DNA of 64,000 nucleotides from an uncultured Collinsella sp. (lineage in GTDB: Bacteria; Actinomycetota; Coriobacteriia; Coriobacteriales; Coriobacteriaceae), in contig CATXXF010000002.1 of NCBI GenBank assembly GCA_958403395.1, forward strand, positions 1 through 64,000. The letters run 5' to 3'. Position numbers and translations under genes: made by a program. The stretch's first letter is position 1. Each line of letters starts with the position of its first letter. The notes under the pieces are model-generated. The model was not told the DNA's origin, made no database searches, and saw only the letters and a program-made list of their open reading frames with translations. Below, piece after piece: positions 8,645 to 17,380 of the stretch.

Positions 8645-9550
8645 ATGTCCGATTCCGTTGACACGACGGTCGATACGACCTCGTCGCGCGAGCGCATCAA
8701 GCGTGCCCTTTCCCACGGCAAGAAGGGCCGCATCAACAAGGACCTGTCCAACAAGATCATGCTTGGCGTGTTTCGTGCCGCTGCCTACATCACCACGCTG
8801 GTGCTGGTCGCTATCATCGCCTACGTGGTCATCAACGGCCTGCCACACATCTCGCTCGACTTTATCTTCGGTTGGCCCCAGGGCGTCAACGCCGAGGGCG
8901 GAATTTGGCCCACGATCGTCTCGACCGTCTACGTGACGGCGCTCGCCATGCTTATCTGCACGCCGATCGCTGTGCTGGCAGCCGTCTATCTGGCCGAGTA
9001 CGCCAAGCAGGGCAAGGTCGTCGAGCTCATTCGCTACGCTGCTGACGCTTTGGCCTCGGTGCCCTCCATCGTTATGGGCCTGTTTGGCTACGCCTTGTTT
9101 GTCGAGGCTATGGGCCTGGGCCTTTCGATGGTCTCGGCCGCTCTGGCGCTCGCGCTCTTGATGCTTCCCATCGTCATGCGCACCACCGAAGAAGCCATTC
9201 GCGCCGTTCCGCGCTATATCCGTTGGGGCGCGTACGGCCTGGGCGCTACCAAGTGGCAGGTCGTCTCCAAGATCGTGCTTCCTTCGGCCTTTGGCCGCAT
9301 TGCCACGGGCATCGTCCTTGCCATCGGCCGTGCCATCGGCGAGACCGCCGTGGTGCTCTACACCATGGGCCAGGCCATCAATCTACCTATTTCGCCGCTC
9401 GATTCCGGTCGTCCCATGACCGTTCACCTGTACCTGCTTGCCAACGACGGCATCAACATGAACGCAGCCTACGGCACCGCGCTCTTGCTGATGGTGATCA
9501 TTTTGGCCTTCAACCTGTTTGCGCGCTTCCTGTCGCGCAAGCGTCGCTAG
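8645..9550 (+). CDS. pstA: PstA, phosphate ABC permease
   Basis: Second membrane subunit of the Pst importer, 301 residues. It has a basic cytoplasmic N-terminus (about 40 residues), several membrane segments and the coupling helix AVPRYIRWGAYGLGATKWQ near residue 187. Start ATG at 8645 is 3 nt after the pstC stop with GAGGGGG just before it. Order pstS-C-A-B-phoU is canonical. Confidence 0.95.
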   Translation: MSDSVDTTVDTTSSRERIKRALSHGKKGRINKDLSNKIMLGVFRAAAYITTLVLVAIIAYVVINGLPHISLDFIFGWPQGVNAEGGIWPTIVSTVYVTALAMLICTPIAVLAAVYLAEYAKQGKVVELIRYAADALASVPSIVMGLFGYALFVEAMGLGLSMVSAALALALLMLPIVMRTTEEAIRAVPRYIRWGAYGLGATKWQVVSKIVLPSAFGRIATGIVLAIGRAIGETAVVLYTMGQAINLPISPLDSGRPMTVHLYLLANDGINMNAAYGTALLLMVIILAFNLFARFLSRKRR

Positions 9551-9562
9551 TTAAGGAGTCCC

Positions 9563-10366
<804 letters not shown>

Positions 10367-10458
10367 TCGGTGCGACTAGTCCCAAGCCGATCGGATCTGG
10401 TCCGGTGCGTATTCACTGTGCGGGCGGCATGACCGCACCCAACTGATTGGAGTGAACC

Positions 10459-11316
10459 ATGCGCAAACTGTTTTCCCGTCAGCTCATCGAGGCCCGTCAC
10501 GAGATGCTGAGCATCTACGAGGCCGTCGATCTGGCCCTCCACGATGCCGTGAAGGCCTATGTGACCGACGACCGCAAGCTCGCCACCAAGACCAAGAAGC
10601 GCACGCTTTCGATTGACGCACGCTGCGCCAACCTGGAGGCCGTCTGCTACAACCTGATTGCCACGCAGTCACCGGTCGCCTCCGACTTCCGCTTGCTGCA
10701 GACGATCATCTACGTCGACTTTAACCTGCAGCGCATGACCGATAAGGTTCGCCAGATTTGCCGCGCCACGCGTCATATGATCAAGGCCGACATCTCGCTG
10801 CCCAAGGAGCTTGTCGGCACGGTCGAGGCCGAGGCTGAGGCCGTCTACCAGGTGCTGGGCTCTTCGCTTTCTGCGCTCGTCACCAACGACATGTCCATCA
10901 TCTGCAACTTGGCCGTCGAGGACGAGCCAGTGCACGCCGCCTACGAGAAGTTCTTCCGCACCTTTAACCGCATGGACACGGGCGATTTTATGGACGACGA
11001 CAGCAACTATGACGACCTGCGCCGCGCCATCATGGTATCGCGCTATCTCGATCGCATCGCCTCGATTTCCATCGATGCCGCCTGCCGTCTGACCTTCCTG
11101 TTGACCGGACAGCGTATGACTGCCGGTGATATCGCCTGCACTGATGAGGATGAGCTCGAGAGCATGCGCGTGCCTTCGGGCGAGGGTGTTATCATGAGGC
11201 CCGCCGTCGACGCTCGCTACGTTGCCAAGGTGCCCACTAACGAGGTCAGCGAGGGTCTTCGCTACCTGCTCGATCATCTTGAGGACGAGGACGATGGCGA
11301 GGACGACGAGGAGTAA
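10459..11316 (+). CDS. phoU: PhoU, phosphate signalling regulator
   Basis: Helical protein with two PhoU repeats that links Pst activity to phosphate two-component signalling. 285 residues is longer than the usual ~220-240 because of a C-terminal extension ending in an acidic tail (EDEDDGEDDEE). Metal-coordinating acidic patches occur in both repeats. It lies 92 nt after pstB, a gap containing small GC-rich inverted repeats, and is last in the phosphate unit. No phoR/phoB pair is in the window. Confidence 0.9.
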   Translation: MRKLFSRQLIEARHEMLSIYEAVDLALHDAVKAYVTDDRKLATKTKKRTLSIDARCANLEAVCYNLIATQSPVASDFRLLQTIIYVDFNLQRMTDKVRQICRATRHMIKADISLPKELVGTVEAEAEAVYQVLGSSLSALVTNDMSIICNLAVEDEPVHAAYEKFFRTFNRMDTGDFMDDDSNYDDLRRAIMVSRYLDRIASISIDAACRLTFLLTGQRMTAGDIACTDEDELESMRVPSGEGVIMRPAVDARYVAKVPTNEVSEGLRYLLDHLEDEDDGEDDEE

Positions 11317-11353
11317 GTAATTCCGTTCGTCGAAAGATTGTAAATACCTAAGT

Positions 11354-11390
11354 GAGCGCGGCCTTGCACATGCGGGGCCGCGCTCTTGCG
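11354..11390 (+). terminator. Hairpin terminator between phoU and yggS
   Basis: Perfect ten-pair stem GAGCGCGGCC (11354-11363) / GGCCGCGCTC (11376-11385) with a 12-nt loop, but only a weak T tract (TTGCGAT). Confidence 0.6.
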
Positions 11391-11435
11391 ATAGCATGGG
11401 ACTACTTGTTTGGCTGTCAGCGGAGGCGATTGGCA

Positions 11436-12173
11436 ATGGATAACTATTTGGACTTGATGCGCGCTCGCCGCGAGCAGATTCTGGAACGTTTTTATGCGGC
11501 GCTCGATCGCGCAGGCCGTCCCCACGACGCCGCGCGCCTCATTGCCGTGTCCAAGACCGTTGGTGTCGATGAGACCGTTGCCGCCATCCAGGCGGGGTAT
11601 CGCCATTTTGCCGAGAATCGCCCGCAGGAGCTGGTTCGCAAGCTCACGGGTCTGGCGGAGCATCCGGAGCTGCCCGAGGTGCGCTTCGATATGATCGGCA
11701 ACCTGCAGACCAATAAGATCAATGCGGTGCTGGGCTCAGCCGAGCTGATTCACTCGGTGGGTTCGCTGCGTCTGGCGCAGGCGATCTCGAGCCGTGCTGT
11801 CCGCAAGATTGGGGCAGGCGAGCTCGCCGGCCCCCAGCGTGTGCTCATTGAGGTCAATGTGAGTGGTGAGGAGTCGAAGGGAGGCTTTTCGCCCGATGAG
11901 ATTCGTGCCGACGCGGGCGAGCTTGCGGAACTTGAGGGAATTTGCGTACAGGGGCTTATGACTATGGCGCCCCGGGGGAATAAGGATGTGGCACGCCGCA
12001 CCTTTGCGGGGCTTCGTGAGCTGAGGGATGAGCTGGAGGCGGCGCATCCCGATTTGAACCTGCCTGAGCTTTCCTGCGGCATGAGCGAGGACTTTGAGCC
12101 TGCCCTTGAGGAGGGCTCTACGCTCGTTCGCCTGGGCAGGGTAGTATTTAGCCCGGAGTTTGCAGTAAGATAA
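11436..12173 (+). CDS. yggS: YggS/YlmE-family PLP homeostasis protein
   Basis: Single-domain alanine-racemase-fold protein that binds pyridoxal phosphate and buffers the PLP pool (PLPBP family). The ATG at 11436 follows CGGAGG (11421-11426) by 9 nt, giving 245 residues; an upstream GTG at 11352 lies in the terminator hairpin. The PLP lysine is in LIAVSKTVG near residue 32, FAENRPQEL follows, and the phosphate-binding CGMSEDFEPALEEGST is near residue 211. It restarts the division cluster after the Pst insertion. Confidence 0.95.
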   Translation: MDNYLDLMRARREQILERFYAALDRAGRPHDAARLIAVSKTVGVDETVAAIQAGYRHFAENRPQELVRKLTGLAEHPELPEVRFDMIGNLQTNKINAVLGSAELIHSVGSLRLAQAISSRAVRKIGAGELAGPQRVLIEVNVSGEESKGGFSPDEIRADAGELAELEGICVQGLMTMAPRGNKDVARRTFAGLRELRDELEAAHPDLNLPELSCGMSEDFEPALEEGSTLVRLGRVVFSPEFAVR

Positions 12174-12233
12174 GGCTCTGAAGTGCGCACTGATTATCGG
12201 GGCGCCTGCACTAAACCGCGAGAGGACACAACC

Positions 12234-12950
12234 ATGGGCTTCCTTGACGAGATTAAAAATAAGATGCACCTGGGCGGCCAGCAGGGTTACGACCAGGGTT
12301 ATGGCCAGGACGACGACTACGGCTACGATGACGGCTATGACGATAGTTATCAGGGCAACGGCTACAGCGGTGCTTCGGGCGAGGGCTTCTACACCCAAGA
12401 CGAGCCGAGCAACGGCCTGCTTGGTCAGACGCGCCGCGGTGAAGCTGAGTCGGTTGCCGTGTATACGCGCTCCGGTCAGCTGGTCGGCGATGACTCCCGC
12501 CATGCCACGACGTATAACCCGCCTTCGCGCTCGCAGGACAGTGTTGCGAGCGGTTATCGTCCTGGTGCCTATGACACGCCGTCGAGCTACGCCGAGAACA
12601 CCCGCGCCCGTGCCGCCGCTGCGCCTGCGCCGAGCGATGCCTCGGCCTATGCGAGCAATATCATCAACGCCACGCCGCAGCTGCCGGCCTATGTCCTGCG
12701 CCCCGAGAGCTATGACGACGTGGAGACTGTGGTGCGCCGCGTTCGCACCAAGCAGCCTGTCGCACTGATTTTTGTGGGCGTACGCACCGAAGTTGCCAAG
12801 CGCGTCTTGGACTTCTCTTACGGCTTTGCCTGCGGTCTGGGTGCCACGGTCAAGGAGGTGGGCGACCGCGTGTTCATGGTGCTGCCCGCCGGTTGCGAGG
12901 TCAAAGATTCCGATCTCAAGAAGCTTCGTGCCGACGGCTACCTTAAGTAA
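12234..12950 (+). CDS. sepF: SepF, FtsZ membrane anchor
   Basis: Membrane-tethering partner of FtsZ in Gram-positives lacking FtsA. The ATG at 12234 follows AGAGGA by 7 nt, giving 238 residues. Residues 1-12 (MGFLDEIKNKMH) form the short amphipathic membrane helix; residues about 15-150 are a low-complexity linker rich in Gly, Gln, Asp and Tyr, longer than usual; the SepF/DUF552 fold occupies about 155-238 (LRPESYDDVETVVRRVRTK...). The absence of ftsA upstream makes SepF the probable sole anchor. It ends with TAA at 12948-12950, in the same reading frame as yggT. Confidence 0.95.
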   Translation: MGFLDEIKNKMHLGGQQGYDQGYGQDDDYGYDDGYDDSYQGNGYSGASGEGFYTQDEPSNGLLGQTRRGEAESVAVYTRSGQLVGDDSRHATTYNPPSRSQDSVASGYRPGAYDTPSSYAENTRARAAAAPAPSDASAYASNIINATPQLPAYVLRPESYDDVETVVRRVRTKQPVALIFVGVRTEVAKRVLDFSYGFACGLGATVKEVGDRVFMVLPAGCEVKDSDLKKLRADGYLK

Positions 12951-12971
12951 AGACAAGACGAGGAGATTCCC

Positions 12972-13253
12972 ATCAACATCTACACTATCGTCCAGCTGGT
13001 CAACACGCTGTTCAACTTCTATTCCACGCTCATTGTCGTCTACTGCTTTATGACGTGGATTCCCATGAAGCAGGGTGGTTTGCTTCAGGATATTGCTGCG
13101 GTGCTTGATAGCGTGTGCGGTCCGTGGCTCAACCTGTTCCGTCGTTTCATCCCGCCGATGGGCGGTATCGATTTTTCGCCGGTCGTTGCGATTATTGCGT
13201 TGCAGTTGGTGCAGAGGCTGGTTCTGCAGCTTCTTATAGGTATACTCGTGTAG
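12972..13253 (+). CDS. yggT: YggT-family membrane protein with apparent ATC start
   Basis: Small two-helix membrane protein of the division cluster. The family region begins INIYTIVQLVNTLFNFYSTL and continues through FMTWIPMKQGG to the second segment ending at 13253, about 93 residues, the usual length. Between the sepF stop (12948-12950) and this conserved start there is no ATG, GTG or TTG in frame; the only well-placed codon is ATC at 12972, 6 nt after GAGGAG. The first in-frame ATG, at 13050, would delete the whole first membrane helix. So the gene probably starts at a non-standard codon, or one base differs from the true sequence. Confidence 0.8.
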   Translation: MNIYTIVQLVNTLFNFYSTLIVVYCFMTWIPMKQGGLLQDIAAVLDSVCGPWLNLFRRFIPPMGGIDFSPVVAIIALQLVQRLVLQLLIGILV

Positions 13254-13314
13254 AACTGTCTTAGTAACTTACGTCGGGCGTGTAGCGCCGAGGCGATGAA
13301 AAAGGAGACTTGTT

Positions 13315-13989
13315 ATGGCTATTACCCCTGCAGACATCCAGGCTCAGACTTTCTCTGAGGCCAAGCGTGGCTACGATCCTGCCGAGGTCGACGTCTTCTT
13401 GGAGACGCTGTCCTCCGAGGTTGACGCTATGCTCGCTAAGATCGTCGACCTTAAGGGTCGTCTGACTGCTACCGAGCAGCAGCTTGCCGATGCGCAGGCT
13501 CAGCTTGCCCAGGCTCAGGATGCCACCGCCCAGGCCGTTCCTGCCGCCCCCGTGGCTGCTCCCGCCCCTGACTTCTCCGCTCAGGAGCGCCAGATTTCCG
13601 CTGCCCTGATCGCTGCCCAGCAGACCGCTGAGACCATCGTCAACGATGCCAACGAGAACGCTGAGCGTATCCGCAACGAGGCTGACGCCAAGGCCCGCGA
13701 GGTTATCCGCCAGGCTCTGACCGAGAAGCAGGCCGAGCTCGAGGAGATCGATCGTCTCAAGGCTTCCCGTGAGGAGTTCAAGGCAGAGTATCTCAAGCTC
13801 ATCCAGCACTTCATGGACGATGCCCAGAATTCCTTCCCGGCCGATCTGATGGCTTCCACGCCGGTCGGTTCTGCCGCTTCTCCTGCAGTGACTGTTCCCG
13901 CCGAGCCGCTGCCCGTCGCTGACCCGGTTGTCCCCGTGGCCGATCCCTTCGCCCCGATCGACAACTTTGCTGCCGACGACCTGGACTAA
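13315..13989 (+). CDS. divIVA: DivIVA-family coiled-coil polarity protein
   Basis: Scaffold that marks poles and septa. 224 residues; the N-terminal lipid-binding segment contains ITPADIQAQTFSEAKRGYDP followed by AEVDVFLETL, typical of DivIVA. A coiled coil runs through about 40-75, then an Ala/Pro linker and a second long coiled coil (about 90-165), ending in a Pro/Val/Asp-rich tail. ATG at 13315 is preceded by AAAGGAG. It is the last gene of the cluster and is followed by a strong terminator. Confidence 0.94.
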   Translation: MAITPADIQAQTFSEAKRGYDPAEVDVFLETLSSEVDAMLAKIVDLKGRLTATEQQLADAQAQLAQAQDATAQAVPAAPVAAPAPDFSAQERQISAALIAAQQTAETIVNDANENAERIRNEADAKAREVIRQALTEKQAELEEIDRLKASREEFKAEYLKLIQHFMDDAQNSFPADLMASTPVGSAASPAVTVPAEPLPVADPVVPVADPFAPIDNFAADDLD

Positions 13990-14016
13990 CATTCGGCCTA
14001 CAATTTAGTGCCTAGA

Positions 14017-14045
14017 AAGGACCCGCAGCTTGCGGGTCCTTTTTT
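14017..14045 (+). terminator. Rho-independent terminator after divIVA
   Basis: Eleven-pair perfect stem AAGGACCCGCA / TGCGGGTCCTT with a 3-nt loop and a T6 tract. Confidence 0.95.
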
Positions 14046-14070
14046 ATGACTGTGCCGGAGTGCGTAACAT

Positions 14071-14108
14071 AAAAAACCGAGCCCTGCACATAATGGCGCA
14101 GAACTCGG
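14071..14108 (-). terminator. Terminator for the minus-strand nitroreductase gene
   Basis: On the minus strand CCGAG...CTCGG (14104-14108 / 14077-14081) with further pairs inside is followed by T6 (A6 at 14071-14076 on the plus strand). Confidence 0.75.
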
Positions 14109-14155
14109 CGAACGGGTGAGCGGTCAAGGGTAGGTTTTAAGGCATGTCCCAAAAC

Positions 14156-14686
14156 CTACTTGAGGAGGAAGTCGGAGAGGGGAATGGTACGGGCCTCGCG
14201 ATGCTCGGGATCGGCGATGTGGTCGGCAGGATATCCACAGACGAGCATGTGATAGGGATAGACGCCTTTGGGCAGATTGAACTGCTCCTGTGCCACCCCA
14301 GGCTTAAAATGGCATACCCAGCACGTTCCCAGGCCCTGCTCGGTGGCCTCCATCATCATCTGATCGCAGACGATCGAAGTATCGATGGCACTCGAGTTCA
14401 TCTGATCATACGGGCGCACCCAGGCATCATCGGTAACGCTGCAAATAAGGAAGATAAGCGGAGCGCCAAAGATAGACCCATCACGAGCAAACCGAGACTG
14501 ACAAGCAGCTGCCTTCTCCAGAAGCTCAGGCGTATCCAACACCATCACACGGGTTGGATGATTATTGCAAGCAGAAGGAGCAATACGCCCAGTCTCAACA
14601 ATGGCATCCACCACAGCCTGCTCCACAGTCCGATCTTCAAACTCACGACAAGAATACCGACCCCGAGCCAGATCCAAATACCCCAT
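14156..14686 (-). CDS. Nitroreductase-family flavoprotein
   Basis: FMN-dependent NAD(P)H oxidoreductase fold, 176 residues. The start at 14686 is chosen because GGAGGG lies 7 nt before it; a longer frame has no such site. The N-terminus GYLDLARGRYSCREFEDR carries the R-x-S-x-R-x-F FMN motif, SACNNHPTRVMVLD follows, and the C-terminal third has GLGTCWVCHFKP with the conserved glycines. The substrate cannot be told from sequence. It stands alone between its terminator and an inverted-repeat region. Confidence 0.85.
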   Translation of the reverse strand: MGYLDLARGRYSCREFEDRTVEQAVVDAIVETGRIAPSACNNHPTRVMVLDTPELLEKAAACQSRFARDGSIFGAPLIFLICSVTDDAWVRPYDQMNSSAIDTSIVCDQMMMEATEQGLGTCWVCHFKPGVAQEQFNLPKGVYPYHMLVCGYPADHIADPEHREARTIPLSDFLLK

Positions 14687-14772
14687 AACCAAACCCTCCA
14701 AAGTCAGCGAATCAATCCAAAGTAAAACAAAGGGTACCCAAAGCACCACCCAGCCAAACGTTTAAGGCGGTC

Positions 14773-14850
14773 CCAAAGTTCCCAATCGGACTCAAAGGCC
14801 CTGCCAACAAAAGCCCCATCGCTTTCAAAGTATCAGCCAAAGTTCCCAAT
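14773..14850. repeat. 14-nt direct repeat in intergenic DNA
   Basis: CCAAAGTTCCCAAT occurs at 14773-14786 and again at 14837-14850, both upstream of the nitroreductase gene. No further copy was noticed. Function unknown. Confidence 0.6.
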
Positions 14851-14862
14851 GGTGGTACGTAA

Positions 14863-14946
14863 GGCGAAGGGCCGGCCACGGTTTACTTTCGAACGACTCT
14901 GCAAAGCAGCCGGAGTGAGAAAGCAAACCGTGGCCGGCCCTTCGCC
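14863..14946. repeat. Long inverted repeat (28-nt arms)
   Basis: Arms 14863-14890 and 14919-14946 are complementary over 28 nt with one mismatch, separated by 28 nt that contains a small CTGC-AAA-GCAG hairpin. The arm core is GGGCCGGCCACGG. It lies downstream of the DUF47 gene, whose stop is at 14967, and could act as its terminator or mRNA stabiliser, though no T tract is present. Similar long-armed palindromes recur in the window at 28849 and 45216. Confidence 0.85.
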
Positions 14947-14966
14947 GCCGGGACACGTACCCCCAA

Positions 14967-15590
14967 TTAACTGTTCTTCATGACAATCGAATCCACGACA
15001 TCGGCCACATTCTCGCAGCAGTCGGCGCAGTACTCCAGAAAGGCGTAGACGTCACGCCAAGCGATGACCTCGAGCGGATCCTTGCCGTTAACGTGCAGGT
15101 TGCGCATGGCGTTGATGTAGAGCTCGTCGGCCTCGGACTCGATGGTGTTGATCTGGATGACCAGCTCGCGCAGCGTTTTGGACTTGCGGTAGTTGGGAAG
15201 CTCGACCATCAGGTCTTTCATGGCGCGGCAGGCGTCAGTCACCTTGTGGGCGATGACGATGGCGTCGGGATGGATGCTCTGAATGTTGGTGAAGTAGACG
15301 CGCTGCACGACGCCCTCAATACGGTCGAGCACGGTGTCGAGCGCGCAGCTCATCAGATCCAGATCCTCGCGCTCGAGCGGGGTGATAAAGGCGGTGAGCA
15401 GGGCGTCTTCGAGCTCGTGGTGCTTCTTGTCTGCCGCATGCTCAATCGCATGCATCTTATTGAGCATGTCGTGAATCTGCGCGGGATCGAAGTTCTCAAA
15501 AATCTTGGTGAGCAGCTCTGCGGCCTGGACGGCGAGGTCGGCGCAAGCGACGTAGTTGTCAAAGTAGAACGAATCGGGTTTCTTTGCCAT
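14967..15590 (-). CDS. DUF47 PhoU-like protein, Pit accessory
   Basis: All-helical DUF47/PhoU-div family protein, 207 residues, that usually partners with a PiT phosphate transporter. The order pit then DUF47 on the minus strand, 67 nt apart, is the standard arrangement. Acidic and histidine-rich segments such as HAIEHAADKKHHELED near residue 50 resemble PhoU metal clusters. AAGGACC precedes the ATG. Function is inferred from family and neighbour. Confidence 0.9.
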   Translation of the reverse strand: MAKKPDSFYFDNYVACADLAVQAAELLTKIFENFDPAQIHDMLNKMHAIEHAADKKHHELEDALLTAFITPLEREDLDLMSCALDTVLDRIEGVVQRVYFTNIQSIHPDAIVIAHKVTDACRAMKDLMVELPNYRKSKTLRELVIQINTIESEADELYINAMRNLHVNGKDPLEVIAWRDVYAFLEYCADCCENVADVVDSIVMKNS

Positions 15591-15657
15591 GGGTGGGTCC
15601 TTTCGAGGCGAAGACGGGTGGGCGAAGTGTTGCGGTCCGGATGGACGTTCGGTTTGA

Positions 15658-16707
15658 TTAGAGGAACATCATGAACAGCTTGGCCATGACAAAGCTGATG
15701 AGTCCGCAGGCGGGGAAGGTGAAGAACCAGGTGAACATCATGTCCTTGACGACTCCGAAGTTGATGGCCGAGAGGCGCTTGACGGCACCGACGCCCATGA
15801 TGGCGCAGGTCTTGATGTGTGTGGAGGACACGGGGATGCCGGTAAGGGTGGCAAGCAGCAGGTTCGCGGCGCCCGCGAGGTCGGCGGAGAAGCCCTGATA
15901 CTTCTCGAGCTTAACCATGCTCTGGCCGACGGACTTGATGATGCGCTCACCGCCCACGCTGGTACCGATACCCATAGTGGCCGAGCACAGCAGCATAATC
16001 CAGATGGGGATGCCGGCGTCGCCGACGCTCGTCTGCCCGCTGGCGAAGGCCACGCCTAAAAAGAGCACGCCGATGAACTTCTGTCCATCCTGCGCGCCGT
16101 GCATAAAGCTCATGGCCGCAGCGCTCGCGATCTGAGCGTATTTAAAGAAGACATTGGCACGTCGTCTGTTGGCGGCGGCGAAAAGAATCGAGACGAGCTT
16201 GCACAGGACCCAGCCCATGACAAAACCCAGGCCGATGGAGAGCGCCAGGCCGTAGATGACCTTCATCCACTCGTGGACGTTGACGCTGCTCGCGCCGCCG
16301 AGGGCGATGGCGGCACCGGTCAGGCCGGCGATAAGGCTGTGGCTTTGCGAGGTGGGGATGCCAAAACGCGATGCCGTGGCACCGTAGACGACGATGGAGA
16401 ACAGCGCCGCGCATAGGCAGGCGAGCGCCATGGTGCTGTTTCCGCCAAAGTCGACGATATGTGAGATGGTGTTGGCGACGCTCGCGTTAAAGTGCGTCAT
16501 GATGAGCACGCCGAGGAAGTTGAATGCGGCGCTCATGAGAATGGCGGCGCGGGCGGGCATGCAACGCGTAGTGACGCAGGTCGCGATGGCGTTGGGCGCG
16601 TCGGTCCATCCATTGACGAAGATGGCGCCCAACGCGAGGATCACGGTGACGGCAAGGACTGGGTTCGACACAATTTGGCCGAGGAAGGTTGAGAACGTTA
16701 CGTCCAT
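15658..16707 (-). CDS. pit: PiT-family inorganic phosphate transporter
   Basis: Low-affinity cation-coupled phosphate permease of about ten membrane segments, 349 residues. The two PiT signature repeats are visible: NGWTDAPNAIATCVTTR near residue 32 and PVSSTHIKTCAIMGVGAVK near residue 300, together with GTSVGGERIIKSVG. It sits two genes from the Pst cluster, so the organism holds both a high- and a low-affinity phosphate system in one neighbourhood. The start ATG at 16707 is near the end of an AT-richer upstream region shared with the divergent gene at 16958. Confidence 0.95.
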   Translation of the reverse strand: MDVTFSTFLGQIVSNPVLAVTVILALGAIFVNGWTDAPNAIATCVTTRCMPARAAILMSAAFNFLGVLIMTHFNASVANTISHIVDFGGNSTMALACLCAALFSIVVYGATASRFGIPTSQSHSLIAGLTGAAIALGGASSVNVHEWMKVIYGLALSIGLGFVMGWVLCKLVSILFAAANRRRANVFFKYAQIASAAAMSFMHGAQDGQKFIGVLFLGVAFASGQTSVGDAGIPIWIMLLCSATMGIGTSVGGERIIKSVGQSMVKLEKYQGFSADLAGAANLLLATLTGIPVSSTHIKTCAIMGVGAVKRLSAINFGVVKDMMFTWFFTFPACGLISFVMAKLFMMFL

Positions 16708-16920
16708 ATATGGGCTTTCTCGAAGTTTGCAGGCACGTTACAAAAACATGATAAATCGTATCACCTCCTGCGGGTTTCTTTACCGAGTTCTGATGGGAGA
16801 AGTGAACTTTTTGGCACTAAAATTGAATATTAGCCCTGTTGACCGCGGGTGTTCTTTTTGCTAACACGCCATGCGGACACGTGCGATTACTACGACACTC
16901 CAAAACCACAGTCTGTTCGC

Positions 16921-16950
16921 TTTACAACATGCAAACATGCGTTCGATAAT
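16921..16950 (+). promoter_or_regulatory. Promoter with embedded LexA/DinR-type box
   Basis: A -35-like TTTACA (16921-16926) and a -10-like GATAAT (16945-16950) are 18 nt apart. Between them CAAACATGCGTTCG (16932-16945) reads on the other strand as CGAACGCATGTTTG, an exact fit to the Gram-positive DinR/LexA consensus CGAAC-RNRY-GTTYG. A repressor there would block RNA polymerase. The predicted transcript would begin at about 16957, next to the ATG of the downstream gene. Confidence 0.7.
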
Positions 16951-16957
16951 AGGAGGC

Positions 16958-17296
16958 ATGGAATATCGACAGACAGACGGCAAAACTCGGCGCGTACACA
17001 AGCAGTATGTGGACGTCGTGGCTCGCATCCTCGCGGGCGGACAAGTCGTGCCAGTCGCCGTCTGCTGGGTCGACGGACGTTGTTTTACAATCGATGAAAT
17101 TATCTCGACCACCGGGTTTGGCCTGACGGTCCACGGCATCCGTACGGCGACCTATAAGGTGCGTTTTGGCGGGCACGCGACCGAGTTGTATCTGGAGGAC
17201 CAGACGCGCGAGCGGGCGGACGGCTCGCAGGCGCACGTGATGCGTTGGTGGGTCTGGGCCTTTGATCGTACGCTCGAGGGCGAGCGCCGTGGGTAA
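16958..17296 (+). CDS. Small conserved-type protein under a LexA-like box
   Basis: A 112-residue cytoplasmic protein beginning MEYRQTDGKTRRVHKQYVD. It is basic at the N-terminus and rich in beta-prone segments (VVPVAVCWVDGRCFTIDEI, TYKVRFGGHATELYLED) and ends with tryptophans near HVMRWWVWAF. It resembles the small actinobacterial DUF6504-type proteins, but I cannot confirm this. AGGAGG lies only 1 nt before the ATG and the predicted transcription start is at the ATG, so translation may be leaderless; an in-frame ATG at 16937 would lie inside the promoter. The LexA box suggests DNA-damage induction. Confidence 0.65.
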   Translation: MEYRQTDGKTRRVHKQYVDVVARILAGGQVVPVAVCWVDGRCFTIDEIISTTGFGLTVHGIRTATYKVRFGGHATELYLEDQTRERADGSQAHVMRWWVWAFDRTLEGERRG

Positions 17297-17380
17297 GGCC
17301 GTACGGCATTCGGGTACAATGACAGGAATCTTGTCACCTGCTGCGCCGTCTTTCACGGCACTTTTTGAAAGGACGAAATT

